A DNA stretch of 64,000 nucleotides from assembly GCA_037349315.1 (NCBI GenBank), contig JBAIAC010000008.1, positions 120,774,001 through 120,838,000 on the forward strand. Direction: 5' to 3'. Made by a program: the position numbers and the translations under genes. How positions within the stretch are numbered: position 1 is the first letter of the stretch; each line of letters begins with the position of its first letter. Under the pieces are notes generated by a model. It had not been told where the DNA came from, made no database searches, and saw nothing but the letters and a program-made list of their open reading frames with translations. Positions 33,515 to 43,933 of this stretch are shown one piece after another. The stretch comes from Chelydra serpentina (taxonomy: Eukaryota > Chordata > Testudines > Chelydridae).

Positions 33515-33770
33515 TTTTGCCTTTTTATACAGCCTTCCATCTGAGAATCTCCAAGTGCTTTACAAATATGAATAAATTAATCCTCCATACACTAATACTC
33601 CTCTGAGGTATTACTATCCCAATATTGCATATAGTGAAATTGAGAAACAGAGAGATCAAGTGACTTATCAAAGGTCACACAGGAAGCACATGGCACAGCT
33701 GGGAATAGACTAGATATCACCTGCCTCCTCATCCTGTGCTTCAGCCACAAGACCAACCTTCCTGTGTGGA
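33515..33770 (-). repeat. MIR/CORE-SINE-like copy
   Basis: ACAGCCTTCCATCTGAGAAT, CTCCAAGTGCTTTACAAATA, GAAACAGAGAGATCAAGTGA and CAAAGGTCACACAGGAAGC follow the reversed family order. Confidence 0.55.
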
Positions 33771-34289
33771 AAAGTGTGTAGGATGTGTGACAGATATTTG
33801 TCTTCCGTGTTACCTTTGAGGAGCAGAGTTGAATTAAATTTTAATAAGAAAAGCCAAAAACACACTCACTTTGTTTCGGGTTTTGTTACTAACCCAAAAC
33901 CTGAAAAGTCTGCGGAGGCTTCTGAAAATTTTGATGCATCTAGGTTACATTTAAAAAAAACTTGGATTGGACTGTATAGTTCTGAGTAAAAACCAAACAA
34001 AACTTAGCTCTGCATCATTTTGACCTGAAACAAGACAACGTTTGATAGCTTAAGCTCATAAACATGAAGATTTAGGTTCAATTGAAACCAAATTTAAAAC
34101 AAAACTTAGGTGCTGCTGAACTGACAACTTCAGGCATTACTATGGTTTAAATGTTTACTAATATTAATAGTAAACTAATATTGATTGAGAAAAATAAAAA
34201 TAGGTTCAGCAAAAAACCCCATAAACAGAAACTGTTTAGCTCTGCTAACTTCTAATTGGGAGAATTAAAAAACCCCCCAGCAAATTAAG
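33771..34289. other. AT-rich sequence
   Basis: No gene or identified repeat. Confidence 0.5.
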
Positions 34290-34410
34290 CTAATTCGCTA
34301 TAAACTCTTCAAGGACAGGTACTGTGTTGTACTGTATGTTTGTACAGCAAAGGGGCCCCCATCTTGTCTGGGACTCTACTGGACATCACAGTATCACAAA
34401 TAATAAAATG
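34290..34410 (+). repeat. Old SINE/LINE tail-like repeat
   Basis: AAACTCTTCAAGGACAGGTA, TATGTTTGTACAGCAAAGGG and CCCCCATCTTGTCTGGGAC match the core of 8496-8645 and the consensus 'gtaagctcttcggggcagggac'. Confidence 0.5.
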
Positions 34411-34744
34411 GTGATATCTAGTATTAGTACCCAGGTGAGTAACGCCTCAACAAAATCCTTAGATGATGACCATGTCACCAGCAAACATCTGAGCAAAAAA
34501 GACTTCGGCAATGACCATATTTAATTTTAGTATCAAATTTTGGTCTTACTAAAATTTCATTTATGGTACTTATATCCTCCATTAAAGTGTTATTTTAAAT
34601 TAAATGCATACATTTGCCCCAATTAATGAGCAAAATATGGTGTAAATTAATATGATCCAGCTACAAATGATATTTTTATGGATAGAGCCCACTGAGGGAT
34701 ATAAAATGAGTCATAATATTAATTGAGTTGTGAAATTAATAGGC

Positions 34745-35110
34745 AGCAGGAAGGACAAAAGGAAGTATTTCATATAACACACAGTCAACTTGTGGAACTC
34801 ATTGCAATGGGATATGAAGGCCAAAGACATAATTGGGTTCAAAAAAGAAAGAATTAGATAAATTTGTGGAAGATGGCTAATAGTCATTGACAGACCTGAG
34901 ATTATCAGGGAAGTAATCCTATGCTCCAGGTGTCCCTAAAACCTCGCACTGCCAGAAACTGTGACTGAACGACAATGGATGGATCACTTGATAATTCCCT
35001 TGTTCTATTCATTCTCTCTGAAGCACCTGGCATTGGCCACTGGCAGAAGACAGGATACTGAGCTAAACTGACCATTGGTCTAACCCAGTATGGCAGGTCT
35101 TATACTGAAC
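34745..35110 (+). mobile_element. CR1-type LINE 3' end
   Basis: Contains GAATTAGATAAATTTGTGGA, GATGGCTAATAGTCATTGAC, CCTGGCATTGGCCACTGGCA, GACAGGATACTGAGCTAAAC and the terminal GACCATTGGTCTAACCCAGT. This is the same 3' end as the reversed copy at 49900-51320, and differs from the ATGATTCT-ended CR1 at 5045. Confidence 0.75.
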
Positions 35111-35370
35111 AATACCATAGTGAGTTTGCAAGTGGGCAAAACACTATGGTCATACAGTAGGTTGCAAGATGTGTACACCAGATGTTCATCTCTGGTTCTA
35201 CTCTTTTAAGGTAAAAAAATGTTTAGTTAGTTTTGTAAATCAATAGCTACTCGTGCAGGCTAGTGTGGGTCAGGTGAAAAGCAGCTCAAAACCATGCAAG
35301 AAAATCAGAGTTTCAGTTTGGCCTCAAAAATATTTTAGTTGGAATACCATCTTTAAACACACATACAAGT
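35111..35370. other. AT-rich sequence
   Basis: No gene or identified repeat. Confidence 0.5.
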
Positions 35371-35378
35371 ATTATATA

Positions 35379-36033
35379 TAGGGTCCTACCAAATTCACGG
35401 CCATGAAAAATGTGTCACAACCCATGAAATCTGGTCTCCCCCTGTGAAATTTGCTCTTTGGTGTGTTTTATCCTATGCTGTACAGATTTCATGGGGGAGA
35501 CCAGCGTTTCTCAAATTGGGGGTCCTGACCCAAAAGAGAGCTGTAGGGTGGGGAGGGGGGCACAGGGTTATTTGGGGGGTAGGGGGGCACAGTATTGCCA
35601 ACCTTACTTCTGTGCTGCCTTCAGAGCTGGGCGACCAGAGAGTGGCGGCTGCTGACTGAGAGCCCAACTCTGCAGGTAGCAGTGCAGAAGTAAGGGTGGC
35701 AATACCATACCAGGCCATCCTTACTTCTGCGCTGCCACTGGTAGCGGCTCTGTCTCCAGAGCTGGGCTCCTGGCCAGCAGCCACTGCTCTCCAGCTGCTC
35801 AGCTCTGAAGGCAGCGTTGCCGACAGTAGTAGCACAGAAGTAGGGGTAGCAGTACCGCAACCCTCCCTACAATAACCTTGTGACTCCCCCAATTCCTTTT
35901 TGGGTCAGGACCCCTAAGATTACAACACAGTGACATTTCAAATTTAAATAGTTGAAATAATGAAATTTACGATTTTTTAAAACCTATGACCATGAAATCG
36001 ACCAAAATGGACTGTGAATTTGGTAGGGCCCTA
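35379..36033. mobile_element. hAT-type MITE, complete
   Basis: A 655-bp element. Left terminus TAGGGTCCTACCAAATTCAC; right terminus, reverse-complemented, TAGGGCCCTACCAAATTCAC. A perfect 8-bp duplication ATTATATA lies at 35371-35378 and 36034-36041. Inside, GGGGTCCTGACCCAAAA (about 35519) and TTTTGGGTCAGGACCCC (about 35897) are inverted. The overlapping ORFs on both strands (35444-35892) are readings of its GC-rich body. Confidence 0.9.
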
Positions 36034-36086
36034 ATTATATATAATTTCACATTGCTGGTAAGAACTATATTTATGGCAATCGGATG

Positions 36087-36425
36087 TAGGGTGACCAGAC
36101 GTCCCGATAAAATCGGGACTGTCCCGATTTTTCCTCCTTTGTCCCACATTCCGACCAATGCATGGTCGGGACGCCATTTGTCCCGACATCGGGGCTTTGG
36201 GGTTTTTTTTTCTTCCCCTCAGAGATTTCCGGCTAGGCTCGGAGAACTCCGGCGGAGTTTTTCTTTTTTTCCCCTTGGAGATCTCTGGCGGGGCTTTTTT
36301 TTTTTGCTCGACAAGTGTGGCGGGAGGTGGTTTTGTTTGGTTTTTTTTGCTCGGACAAGTCCCAATTTTTGGATCTGTGTGGATGGATCTTTGCAACCTC
36401 ACAGATTTGATGGCAGGATCAATGA
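36087..36425 (+). mobile_element. hAT-like element, 5' part (GGGTGACCA family)
   Basis: Begins TAGGGTGACCAGACGTCCCG, then CGGGACTGTCCCGATTTTTC as in 29630-29758, but continues into a longer GC/T-rich body with T8-10 runs near 36202, 36262 and 36296. No right inverted terminus is seen, so the end is approximate. The ORFs on both strands (35986-36531) arise from this body. Confidence 0.6.
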
Positions 36426-36934
36426 TTAGGAAAGCCAGAAATAAACTCCTAATATGAGTATTACAGAAGTACAGCACCTGGCCTTGCCAATACAGTGAAG
36501 TGTCCTTTTTCAATGACACCCACTTATCCAAATGCCTGATGAATAGTTAGATATGTTAGATGAATTTTCAAGTTCAGACTAAAAATAGGCATATTCTGGT
36601 AGCTTTTTCAAGGTAGTCAACTGTTATTGCATCAATCTGACTTTTTTGTTTGTTTTTGTACATTTGGGTTCATCGTTTTTTTTGGCATTTTGGGGTGCTA
36701 TTATTGAAATAGCCCAATTAAAATTGATTTAGTTAAAAATGTAAAGCATCACATGGCTCTTTTGGACTTAATAAACAAATAAGCATCTCTATTGTCTGTT
36801 AAAGTTGTTCTAAAGCAGTAAAGGTAATCAATGAAGCACTTTGTCCACTACTGGTAGAGATTGTTAATGTAGAAGAGAGGCAGACTTGTTAATGTCTGCT
36901 GTTGGCAGCCATCACTAAAAAAAAAAGTATTTTG
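36426..36934. other. AT-rich sequence
   Basis: No gene or identified repeat. Confidence 0.5.
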
Positions 36935-38090
36935 ATGCCAACAATCTGGCCAATTACTGTTCACTAAACTTCTACTTTTGGTCAAGATTATTGAAAGTAA
37001 CATCTCAAAGTATCTGGGTTCTTCAGGTCTCCTTGACCTTGGTTAATCTAAGTACAGATCTGGATATGCCACAGAGACTGTATTGTTTGTGTTGATCTCC
37101 TCCTGAAGATGAATAAAGACCAGGTGGCTGTGGTGGAACACTTAGTTTTATCTGCTGTCTTCACCACAGCTAATTATGAGGTGTTGTAGACTTGCCTATG
37201 AATCCTAGAACTATTGGCTTTCTTTTCTCTCAGAGAGATCCCATAAGGTAGATTGGGCAACTGCTTTTTGTCCTGAGGAATCTCTCAGATGGGCTCTGCG
37301 GGGTTCCATTTTGCTCCCTTTCCTCTTTGGTGTGTCGGTAAGATAAATAAGGAGGCATGGTCTGTCACACTTTCATTGTGCTGATGACACCCATGTCTAT
37401 ACCTCAATCTTTTCCAAGTGAGATATGCCTCTTGAATGTCTTTACAGTGTTTCACAGAGAACTGGGTTAGCTGTCTGAAACCCAATTCTGATACGACTGA
37501 GATGATGGTGATAGATGCAGGAAACAACCAGATGTCACAGAAAACATATTATAAAACTGCCTCCTATATTGCATGTGTGCTTTCTATTTGTATTGTAGAG
37601 TCTCAGTTATTGTTACAGCTGCCGTGACCATAACTTTTCCATCCGTCTGACCTGAGGATTGTGTTTGGTTCTTTCAAGTGTGGATGTCACTACTGTGACC
37701 TGTGCCTTGTTCACCTCAAGATTAGACCACTGTAATCAACCCAGAAACTGAACTGCGTACAGCATGCTGGGCCCCCACTTATTAATTTGTGTAGGTTGCC
37801 ATGAGAATATGACACCAATTATCTACTGAATATTTATCAGTTTGAGGGTGGAATTACAGATCTTGATTTTGAACCGTAAAGACTAAAATGGCTTTGGATC
37901 TGCCTATCTGAGAGACTGCCTCTGTGTCAAAGCCTCCTTAGTACAAAAGAGAAGGAAATGCCAGAAGCATGTGGTTTATGAGCTGTCTGGAACTGCATCA
38001 AAGAGCATGAATCTGGTGGAATCTTACCCCATGGTAAGACCCATATGGGGCTTTTGGAAAGGCTGAGATTAATAAGGGACAGTTCTTGTG
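36935..38090 (+). pseudogene. L2-type LINE reverse transcriptase remnant
   Basis: The plus-strand translation is frame-broken but keeps L2/CR1-type RT signatures in order: LLVKIIESNISKYL near 36975, YRSGYATETVLFVL near 37053 (compare 'GFRPGHGTETALV'), then RWALRGSILLPFLFGV near 37290 (compare 'LPQGSILGPLLF'), ADDTHVYTS near 37380 (the catalytic ADD box) and the following CLY...TGLA block near 37440. After that come decayed C-terminal pieces. Stops and frameshifts occur throughout. I assign it to the L2 clade from the motif style; another CR1/L3-group clade is possible. The short ORFs at 37285-37627 are fragments or shadows. Confidence 0.6.
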
Positions 38091-38872
38091 GTTTAAATAG
38101 GGTATTAGAGTTTTCTTCTGTGGTCAGTTATCACCTCTTCGTTATTAAGAGAGTTCCTCCTTAAAAAATGGGAAGCGTATAACAAGGTTTTATACCTTAT
38201 CACAGTGATCTAAAGTCTCCTGAGTCACATCTAAGCTTTTGTTTTAATACCTAGCTTTTATTGACTGCATCTCATGTGTGGTGTAGTGGAGTAGCACAAT
38301 ACACTTTCACATTGGAGACCTGGAATGAAATTAATTATTTAATTATGTAATAATTATTATTAAATCCTGGTTTAGGTGATAAGTGTAAACCTGTAGCAGT
38401 CTTTTTTCTGTCCTGTCCTCAAAGCCACCACCGCTCACTCTGGCACTTTAAGCAGTCCACTTGACAAGAGGTGTTCCAGATGTGGACTGGGATGCATCAA
38501 GAGAGCTCTGTGTGGAAATGTGCCCAATGCCTGTCCTCGTTATGTACTGCTTCAGTGTACCAGTACTTTATGTACCAGTACTATTAGTTCTTTGTTTTAA
38601 CATGCCACACTTACTTACACTCTTTAAGACAAAAAACAGATTTAAATGGACAGCCTAGTGCATTTAATGCCAGCCTCTCTATAGCAGTATTACTTTTGCA
38701 GATACCAATGGAAGGGAGATGAACTAGTGATGCAAGATGCCCTTTCCGGCTTTATCATAGTTACACATGGAAGTCCTGCCACAACGTATTCCCAGGACAC
38801 AACTCCCAGACATATCAGAAATCATTGGGTGAAATACTATGCCCTGTGTTATGGAGAAGCTCAGAGTAGATG
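38091..38872. other. Unassigned AT-rich sequence
   Basis: No gene or identified repeat. Confidence 0.5.
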
Positions 38873-39078
38873 ATCATAGAATCATAGAATATTAGGGTTA
38901 GAAGAGACCTCAGGAGGTGATCTAGTTCAACCCCCTGCTCAAAGCAGGACCAACACCAACTAAATCATCCCAGCCAGGGCTTTGTCAAGATGGGTCTTAA
39001 AAACCTCTAAGGATGGAGATGCCACCACTTCCCTAGGTAACCCATTCCAGTCCTTCACCCCACTCCTAGTGAAATCAA
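38873..39078 (-). mobile_element. CR1 LINE 3' end
   Basis: Starts TCATAGAATCATAGAATATT, then AGAGACCTCAGGAGGTGATC, CCCCTGCTCAAAGCAGGACC, CCAGCCAGGGCTTTGTCAAG and CCCTAGGTAACCCATTCCAG: the reverse complement of the CR1 3' end at 5045. The conserved peptide [19 protein letters not shown] is visible on the minus strand (ORF 38960-39142). Confidence 0.85.
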
Positions 39079-41121
39079 TGATCATAGTGGTCCCCCATGG
39101 TCTTAAAATCTGTGGGTGAAATCCTGATCCCATTAACTTCAATGGAGTCAGGACTTCACCCTATAAATTACTGATGTACCACATTTCAGCCAAAAGCCCA
39201 ATCTCAGATTCTAAGAATATTTTCCACTCTCCAAGAACCAAAATAAAGACAAACGTGTTCATTCTGAAGCAGGTTCAGGGAGGACAAGTGCACTATGAGC
39301 TGTGTTTTCTCACATGCAGTATTTTTCTATTTCATATTGTGCCATCTCTGTCATATAGTACACAGTTTTGACATCCGTTTTATTTCCCCCCTCTTTCCAT
39401 TAAATATTCTACCCGTAATATTTTTGTTTTATAGTAGCTTTAATACTTTAAACATCAAATTAATTCAAAGAAAGCATAATGCAGAAAATATCGATTTCTG
39501 GAAAAGGAGGTCAAGTGGTGGCTGGGTAAGTCTAGTCCAGTGTCACAGCACAGTTAGTTCATTAAATAATACTAGTATCTGAACTTAGCATTTCCATTTT
39601 TTGAGAAAAAAATTAACTAATTTTAACTGGGCTTCCAAAATGGCAGCTACATCAGCACTTTCAGTTTTAGAATTATTGCTCTTCTTGAAAGCTGGCAAAT
39701 AATTACTAATTATATTTCCTCAGACACAAACTTGGAATGTCTGCACAGTGCTAAATGTACAGTGGTCACCATTAAATTCTTTACAATTTTATCTTTGCTA
39801 GGAATTAATGTTGCTACAATAAATACCACGAATACTTGGGTAACATTAAATACTTGCAAAGGTAAAACTGTAAGGATTTTATTGGCAACTGCATTACTTC
39901 ATAATTTTAAATAGTGCATTGAAAGACTTGTTAGAGTTCACTTTTAATGTACATCATTAATTGAAGTCTCCTTATAATCTATATGTGACAAATTGTATAA
40001 TCCATGATTTATTCCAGCTAAATTTTCACATTTATTAATGGATGTTCTCAGTTGAAACACTTTATCCACCAGCAGGTTACCAAGACAAATACTATATTTA
40101 ATTTTCCAGAAATCCTGTTTGCCTGGTTTTATTTGGGTGGCAACATTTCAACAGCAAGAGCAAATGTCCCACATCTTTATAGAATAAAATGGGAATAAAA
40201 TCTGCCGAAGAGAGGGATACTGTGGATGTTAATGGCCTGAGATATCCAGGGGGACTTGAAGGAGTATCTTGCCAGCTTTAGTGATCCCTGGCTCCACCTA
40301 CACCTGAAATGGACATACCCCCTTTTCATTCACAGGGGTGCAAACTTTGCTCCTTGATGCCCCTGCTTACTGCCTGAAAACATCAGGCCACATCAGATTC
40401 TTTTTTCCCCTCATGTTTAATTTCCTTCTGTATCATTATACAAGTGTTTTAATATTTCTATGCACAATAATGCCACACTGCATATCTGCATATGTATGTT
40501 TAGCCTCAATGGGATAATGTTTTTAAATAGGAAATATTATTTTAATTAATTAAAACATGTTGTTTTAAATAAAACAATGATTATGAATGTGACTGTTTAT
40601 TACAACAAATACAGAATAGAGAAGGTGCTTTCAACTCCTTATGTAGCATGCAGCTTCTTGGGAAATAGCTGCCTCTCACATCTGCTGATCATAGAAGTAA
40701 AGTTCCTAGTTCTTTTTATAAAGACTTTTTATATGAGGCACCACATTCCACAGCCATATGCAGCCTCTGATAGTTCATCTATCCTAAAAACAAAACTGCA
40801 GCTATCTAAATTGGCCCCAAGGATACAGAACGGCATACGGTATCCTGAATTACACTACAGATGATGCATTTGTTAAAGTCTGACCGTCTAGGAAGAACTT
40901 TTCCAAAAATCAAGTTCACAGACCTTTGGGTAAATTTGACAACACTAGAAGGGTTATTCAATGCTATAGTCATGACACAGCCAGAATTATTTTTTAAAAA
41001 GCACGCGCGTGTGTGTGTGTGGGGGGGACTTCCTTAACAAAACCATATATATCAATTTAGTTTTTTCAAATTTCAGAATAAGAATCAGATTCCTTTCAAA
41101 ATAAAACTGATAGTAAATAAC
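39079..41121. other. AT-rich sequence without recognised features
   Basis: No gene. A (GT)n/G7 tract lies near 41004-41028. Nothing else assigned. Confidence 0.5.
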
Positions 41122-41126
41122 ATGTG

Positions 41127-42575
41127 TGACACTGAACCCCATAGTCTTCGCAGTGATATGATGATGATATGATTATGACATCATTATAATGTATTTTATG
41201 CAAGATAAGTCATGTGAGATGTCATTGGAAAAGTTATGATTTGCTGAATATGATTATCCTATTTGTATGCATGTATCATTTTTGGATCTGAAGTTACAAA
41301 TATTGACTATGTATCTGTATTCAAATGTAGTTACACCTGGGAAATGCCCACTAGACAAAATGCTTTCAGTCTAGATAGTGGGTGGGGAAGGGCCTATTCA
41401 GGGTAATGGGCCATTAGGAAAAACAACAGACCTTAGGCAAAACTTATCTTCCACCTGCGGAGCCTTCCTAAGAACCCTACAGATAGCCTCCGAGTAATGG
41501 CTGCTATGACTCTACAAGGACATGTGATGAGTCCACATCTCTCTAGACTCCATCTTGGGATGCCAGTGTTTTTCTACAGACTGGTCTGGGAACCAAGCTT
41601 TGGGAACAAAGGGTTCCCACCATATGCAAAAGCTATATAAGGCAGGGAGTGACATCATCTGGTGTTCTTCACTCCTCACCCAAGAAGACACATGGAAACA
41701 CCTGAGGAACAAAAACTGAACTGGGGGAAGTGCTGGGCCCAGGCTAAAGGGATTTTTAGCCTGTGAATGAAACACCTAAGGACTCCAAGCTGTAAAAAAG
41801 TGCAGCTCGCACCTTAAGAATCTGCAGCCTGCTTGTATAATCTCTTAGGGTGAGAATCTGCTATTCATAACCAATCTATTTAGTATATTAAGCTTAGTTT
41901 GCGATTTTTGTTTATTTGCTACGTAATCTGCTTTGATCTGTTGGCTATAACTTATAATCACTTATAATCATAGAATCATAGAATATCAGGGTTGGAAGGG
42001 ACCTTAGTAGGTCATCTAGTCCAACCCCCTGCTCAAAGCAGGACCAATCCCCAATTTTTGCCCCAGATCCCCAAATGGCCCCCTCAAGGACTGAACTCAC
42101 AACCCTGGGTTTAGCAGGCCAATGCTCAAACCACTTTTGTAGTTAATACATTTGTTTTTGTTTTATCTAAACCATTGAGTTTGAGTGAAGTGTGTGGGAA
42201 TCATAACTCGGGGCAAATGCTGTTGTATATTCCTCTCCACATTGAGTGAGGGGCTGAATTTTATGCGCTTACTCTGTACAGTTCCCTCTGCAGTGCAAGA
42301 TGATATAATTTAGGGTTTACACTCCACAGGGGGTGTGCACCTGGAGAGCTGCGAGTTGCCTTAACTGTAGCCTTCCTATGCAGAGGCTGGTCAGAGAGCC
42401 TACATGTAACTGCAGCTGGGTGTGTCCCTACCTGTACATATGCTGGTGAAAGTGCAGGCTATAAGGCTTTGCAGCTTATCACAGCAGTACAGTGTGAGAG
42501 GGAGCCCTGGCTGGTGGGTCAGGCGCTCACTGGTACCCCAGTTCCAGGTGGCACCCCCGGGGGGAACCCGCCACA
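41127..42575 (+). mobile_element. Large solo LTR, with a nested SINE
   Basis: Begins TGACACTGAACCCC and ends GGGAACCCGCCACA (TG...CA), with a perfect 5-bp duplication ATGTG at 41122-41126 and 42576-42580. Length is 1449 bp, or about 1.27 kb without the SINE. A TATA-like GCTATATAAGG lies near 41630. No gag/pol text is present. The ORFs at 41512-41775 and 42400-42673 are not retroviral proteins. Confidence 0.85.
41960..42134 (-). mobile_element. Cry-type SINE nested in the LTR, head-truncated
   Basis: Starts with the CR1-like tail ATAGAATCATAGAATATCAG and GACCTTAGTAGGTCATCTAG, then GGGGCCATTTGG read reversed (CCAAATGGCCCC), and ends in GGTTTAGCAGGCCAATGCTC with AAACCACT. Box A itself is missing, so it is 5'-truncated. 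The tail is nearly identical to the CR1 3' end at 38873. Confidence 0.8.
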
Positions 42576-42580
42576 ATGTG

Positions 42581-43108
42581 TATACACATGCAGCTGAGAA
42601 GCCTGATCCAGATCCTAGTGAAGTCAATGGGAGTCCTTCCACTTCCTTCAACAGAAATTGGATCAAGTCTTAAGAGAGCAAATCTTCAGTCTAGACCTGG
42701 TTGAAATAATTGTTGCAAACAGGTTATTTGTAAATGCATTTTTCATATCTGGTAAGCTCTTATCGATGTCCAAAAGGTATTCACCAAATAATCTAATAAT
42801 TTCCCCCCGTGAATTACTGCATAATTTATTCACAAATAATATTTTCCTCATTAGATCAACTGCGTTTCAGTCATAATATGCAATCAAGATTGATAGTTTA
42901 GCACCCTATGCTGATTATGCTGTAGTTTATTTGCTTTTCTCACATACTTTTAGGTTTTAAGTAACCTTTAAAGCACTATCCAAAGTCAAACAGCAGTGCT
43001 ATGTAATAACTCTTTGGTACAAAGAATCAGGGTTTTCCAAAGCTATTTGCTAATGAAATATAAAGTGCCTTTTTTAAAAACTTTCAACACCTTCCACTGC
43101 TTTAACTG
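42581..43108. other. Unassigned AT-rich sequence
   Basis: No gene or identified repeat. Confidence 0.5.
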
Positions 43109-43116
43109 TTATAACT

Positions 43117-43925
43117 ACTCCTGGGGGGATTCTGCGCCACTGCGCAATGCAGAATTTTGCAGAGATTAATGTTGTGCATGCAGAATTTCCTTCTCTCGCC
43201 CCCAGAAATGGGCTGAAGAGATGTTGGCTGCCACTAGGGGCCGCTGGACGCAGCAGAGCCCAGCTCACAAATAGAAGACAAGGCCGAGGGGAGGGGGAGA
43301 GAACTGGAGGGTTCCCAGCAGCTGCAGTTCCCAGCACACTCTGAGGCAAGGAGAGGGCGGCATGCAGGACACTCCATGAAAGCCCGGGTCCCCCCATCAG
43401 GCTGTTTCTCCCTCTGGATCCCTTGGCTCCAGGGGCGGGGTGAAAGGTGTGTGAGTGTCTGGGCTGGGGGGGGGGCATGGCTGGGCTCTGGGGGGGAGGG
43501 GGTGCAAGTGTTTGGCCCCCTGGCTGGGCTGTGGGGGTAGGGGGTGTGACTGTCTGGCCCCCCAGCTGGGCTCTGTGGGGGGGAAGGGGTGTGAGTGTCT
43601 GGGTTAGGGGGGCCATGGCTGGGCTCTGGGTGGAAGGGAGTGTGAGTGTCTGCCCCCACCCGGCTGGGCTGGGGGTGGAAAGAGGGCAGAGAAACAGGAA
43701 CTGGTTGTCATAGGGGTTTCTTTAACTCTCTACTCCTGGGGGAATTTTTGTGTGTCTGTATTGTTGCAGACATAGTTGCTGACAGGTATTTTGAAATAAA
43801 TTACCAAAATAAAAATTGAAACTGGCATGATTATATAGTGTTATTTTGACAAATAAAATTTGCAGAATTTTAAAATATTGTGTGCAAATGTTTAAAATAT
43901 TTTGGTGCAGAATTCCCCCAGGAGT
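43117..43925. mobile_element. hAT-type element with internal G-rich minisatellite
   Basis: An 809-bp element with left terminus ACTCCTGGGGGGATTCTGCG and right terminus, reverse-complemented, ACTCCTGGGGGAATTCTGCA. Perfect 8-bp duplication TTATAACT at 43109-43116 and 43926-43933. Inside (about 43440-43680) GTGTGAGTGTCTGG, GGCATGGCTGGGCTC and long G runs repeat at about 50-60 bp spacing. The 180-aa and 141-aa minus-strand ORFs (43074-43659) are Pro-rich readings of that array and not genes. Confidence 0.9.
43440..43680. repeat. G-rich minisatellite inside the hAT element
   Basis: Four to five units of about 50-60 bp sharing GTGTGAGTGTCTGGGC or GCAAGTGTTTGGCCCC and GGCTGGGCTCTG. Several G runs of 4-10 bases give quadruplex potential on the plus strand. 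Confidence 0.7.
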
Positions 43926-43933
43926 TTATAACT

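Noticed and set aside
35473..35892. 139-aa minus-strand ORF
   Set aside because: It lies within the GC-rich body of a hAT MITE with a perfect TSD; no domain.
35986..36531. 147-aa and 166-aa ORFs on opposite strands
   Set aside because: They overlap a hAT-like fragment with T-rich runs and show no domain.
43074..43659. 180-aa and 141-aa Pro/His-rich minus-strand ORFs
   Set aside because: They are readings of a G-rich minisatellite in a hAT element and are open on both strands.
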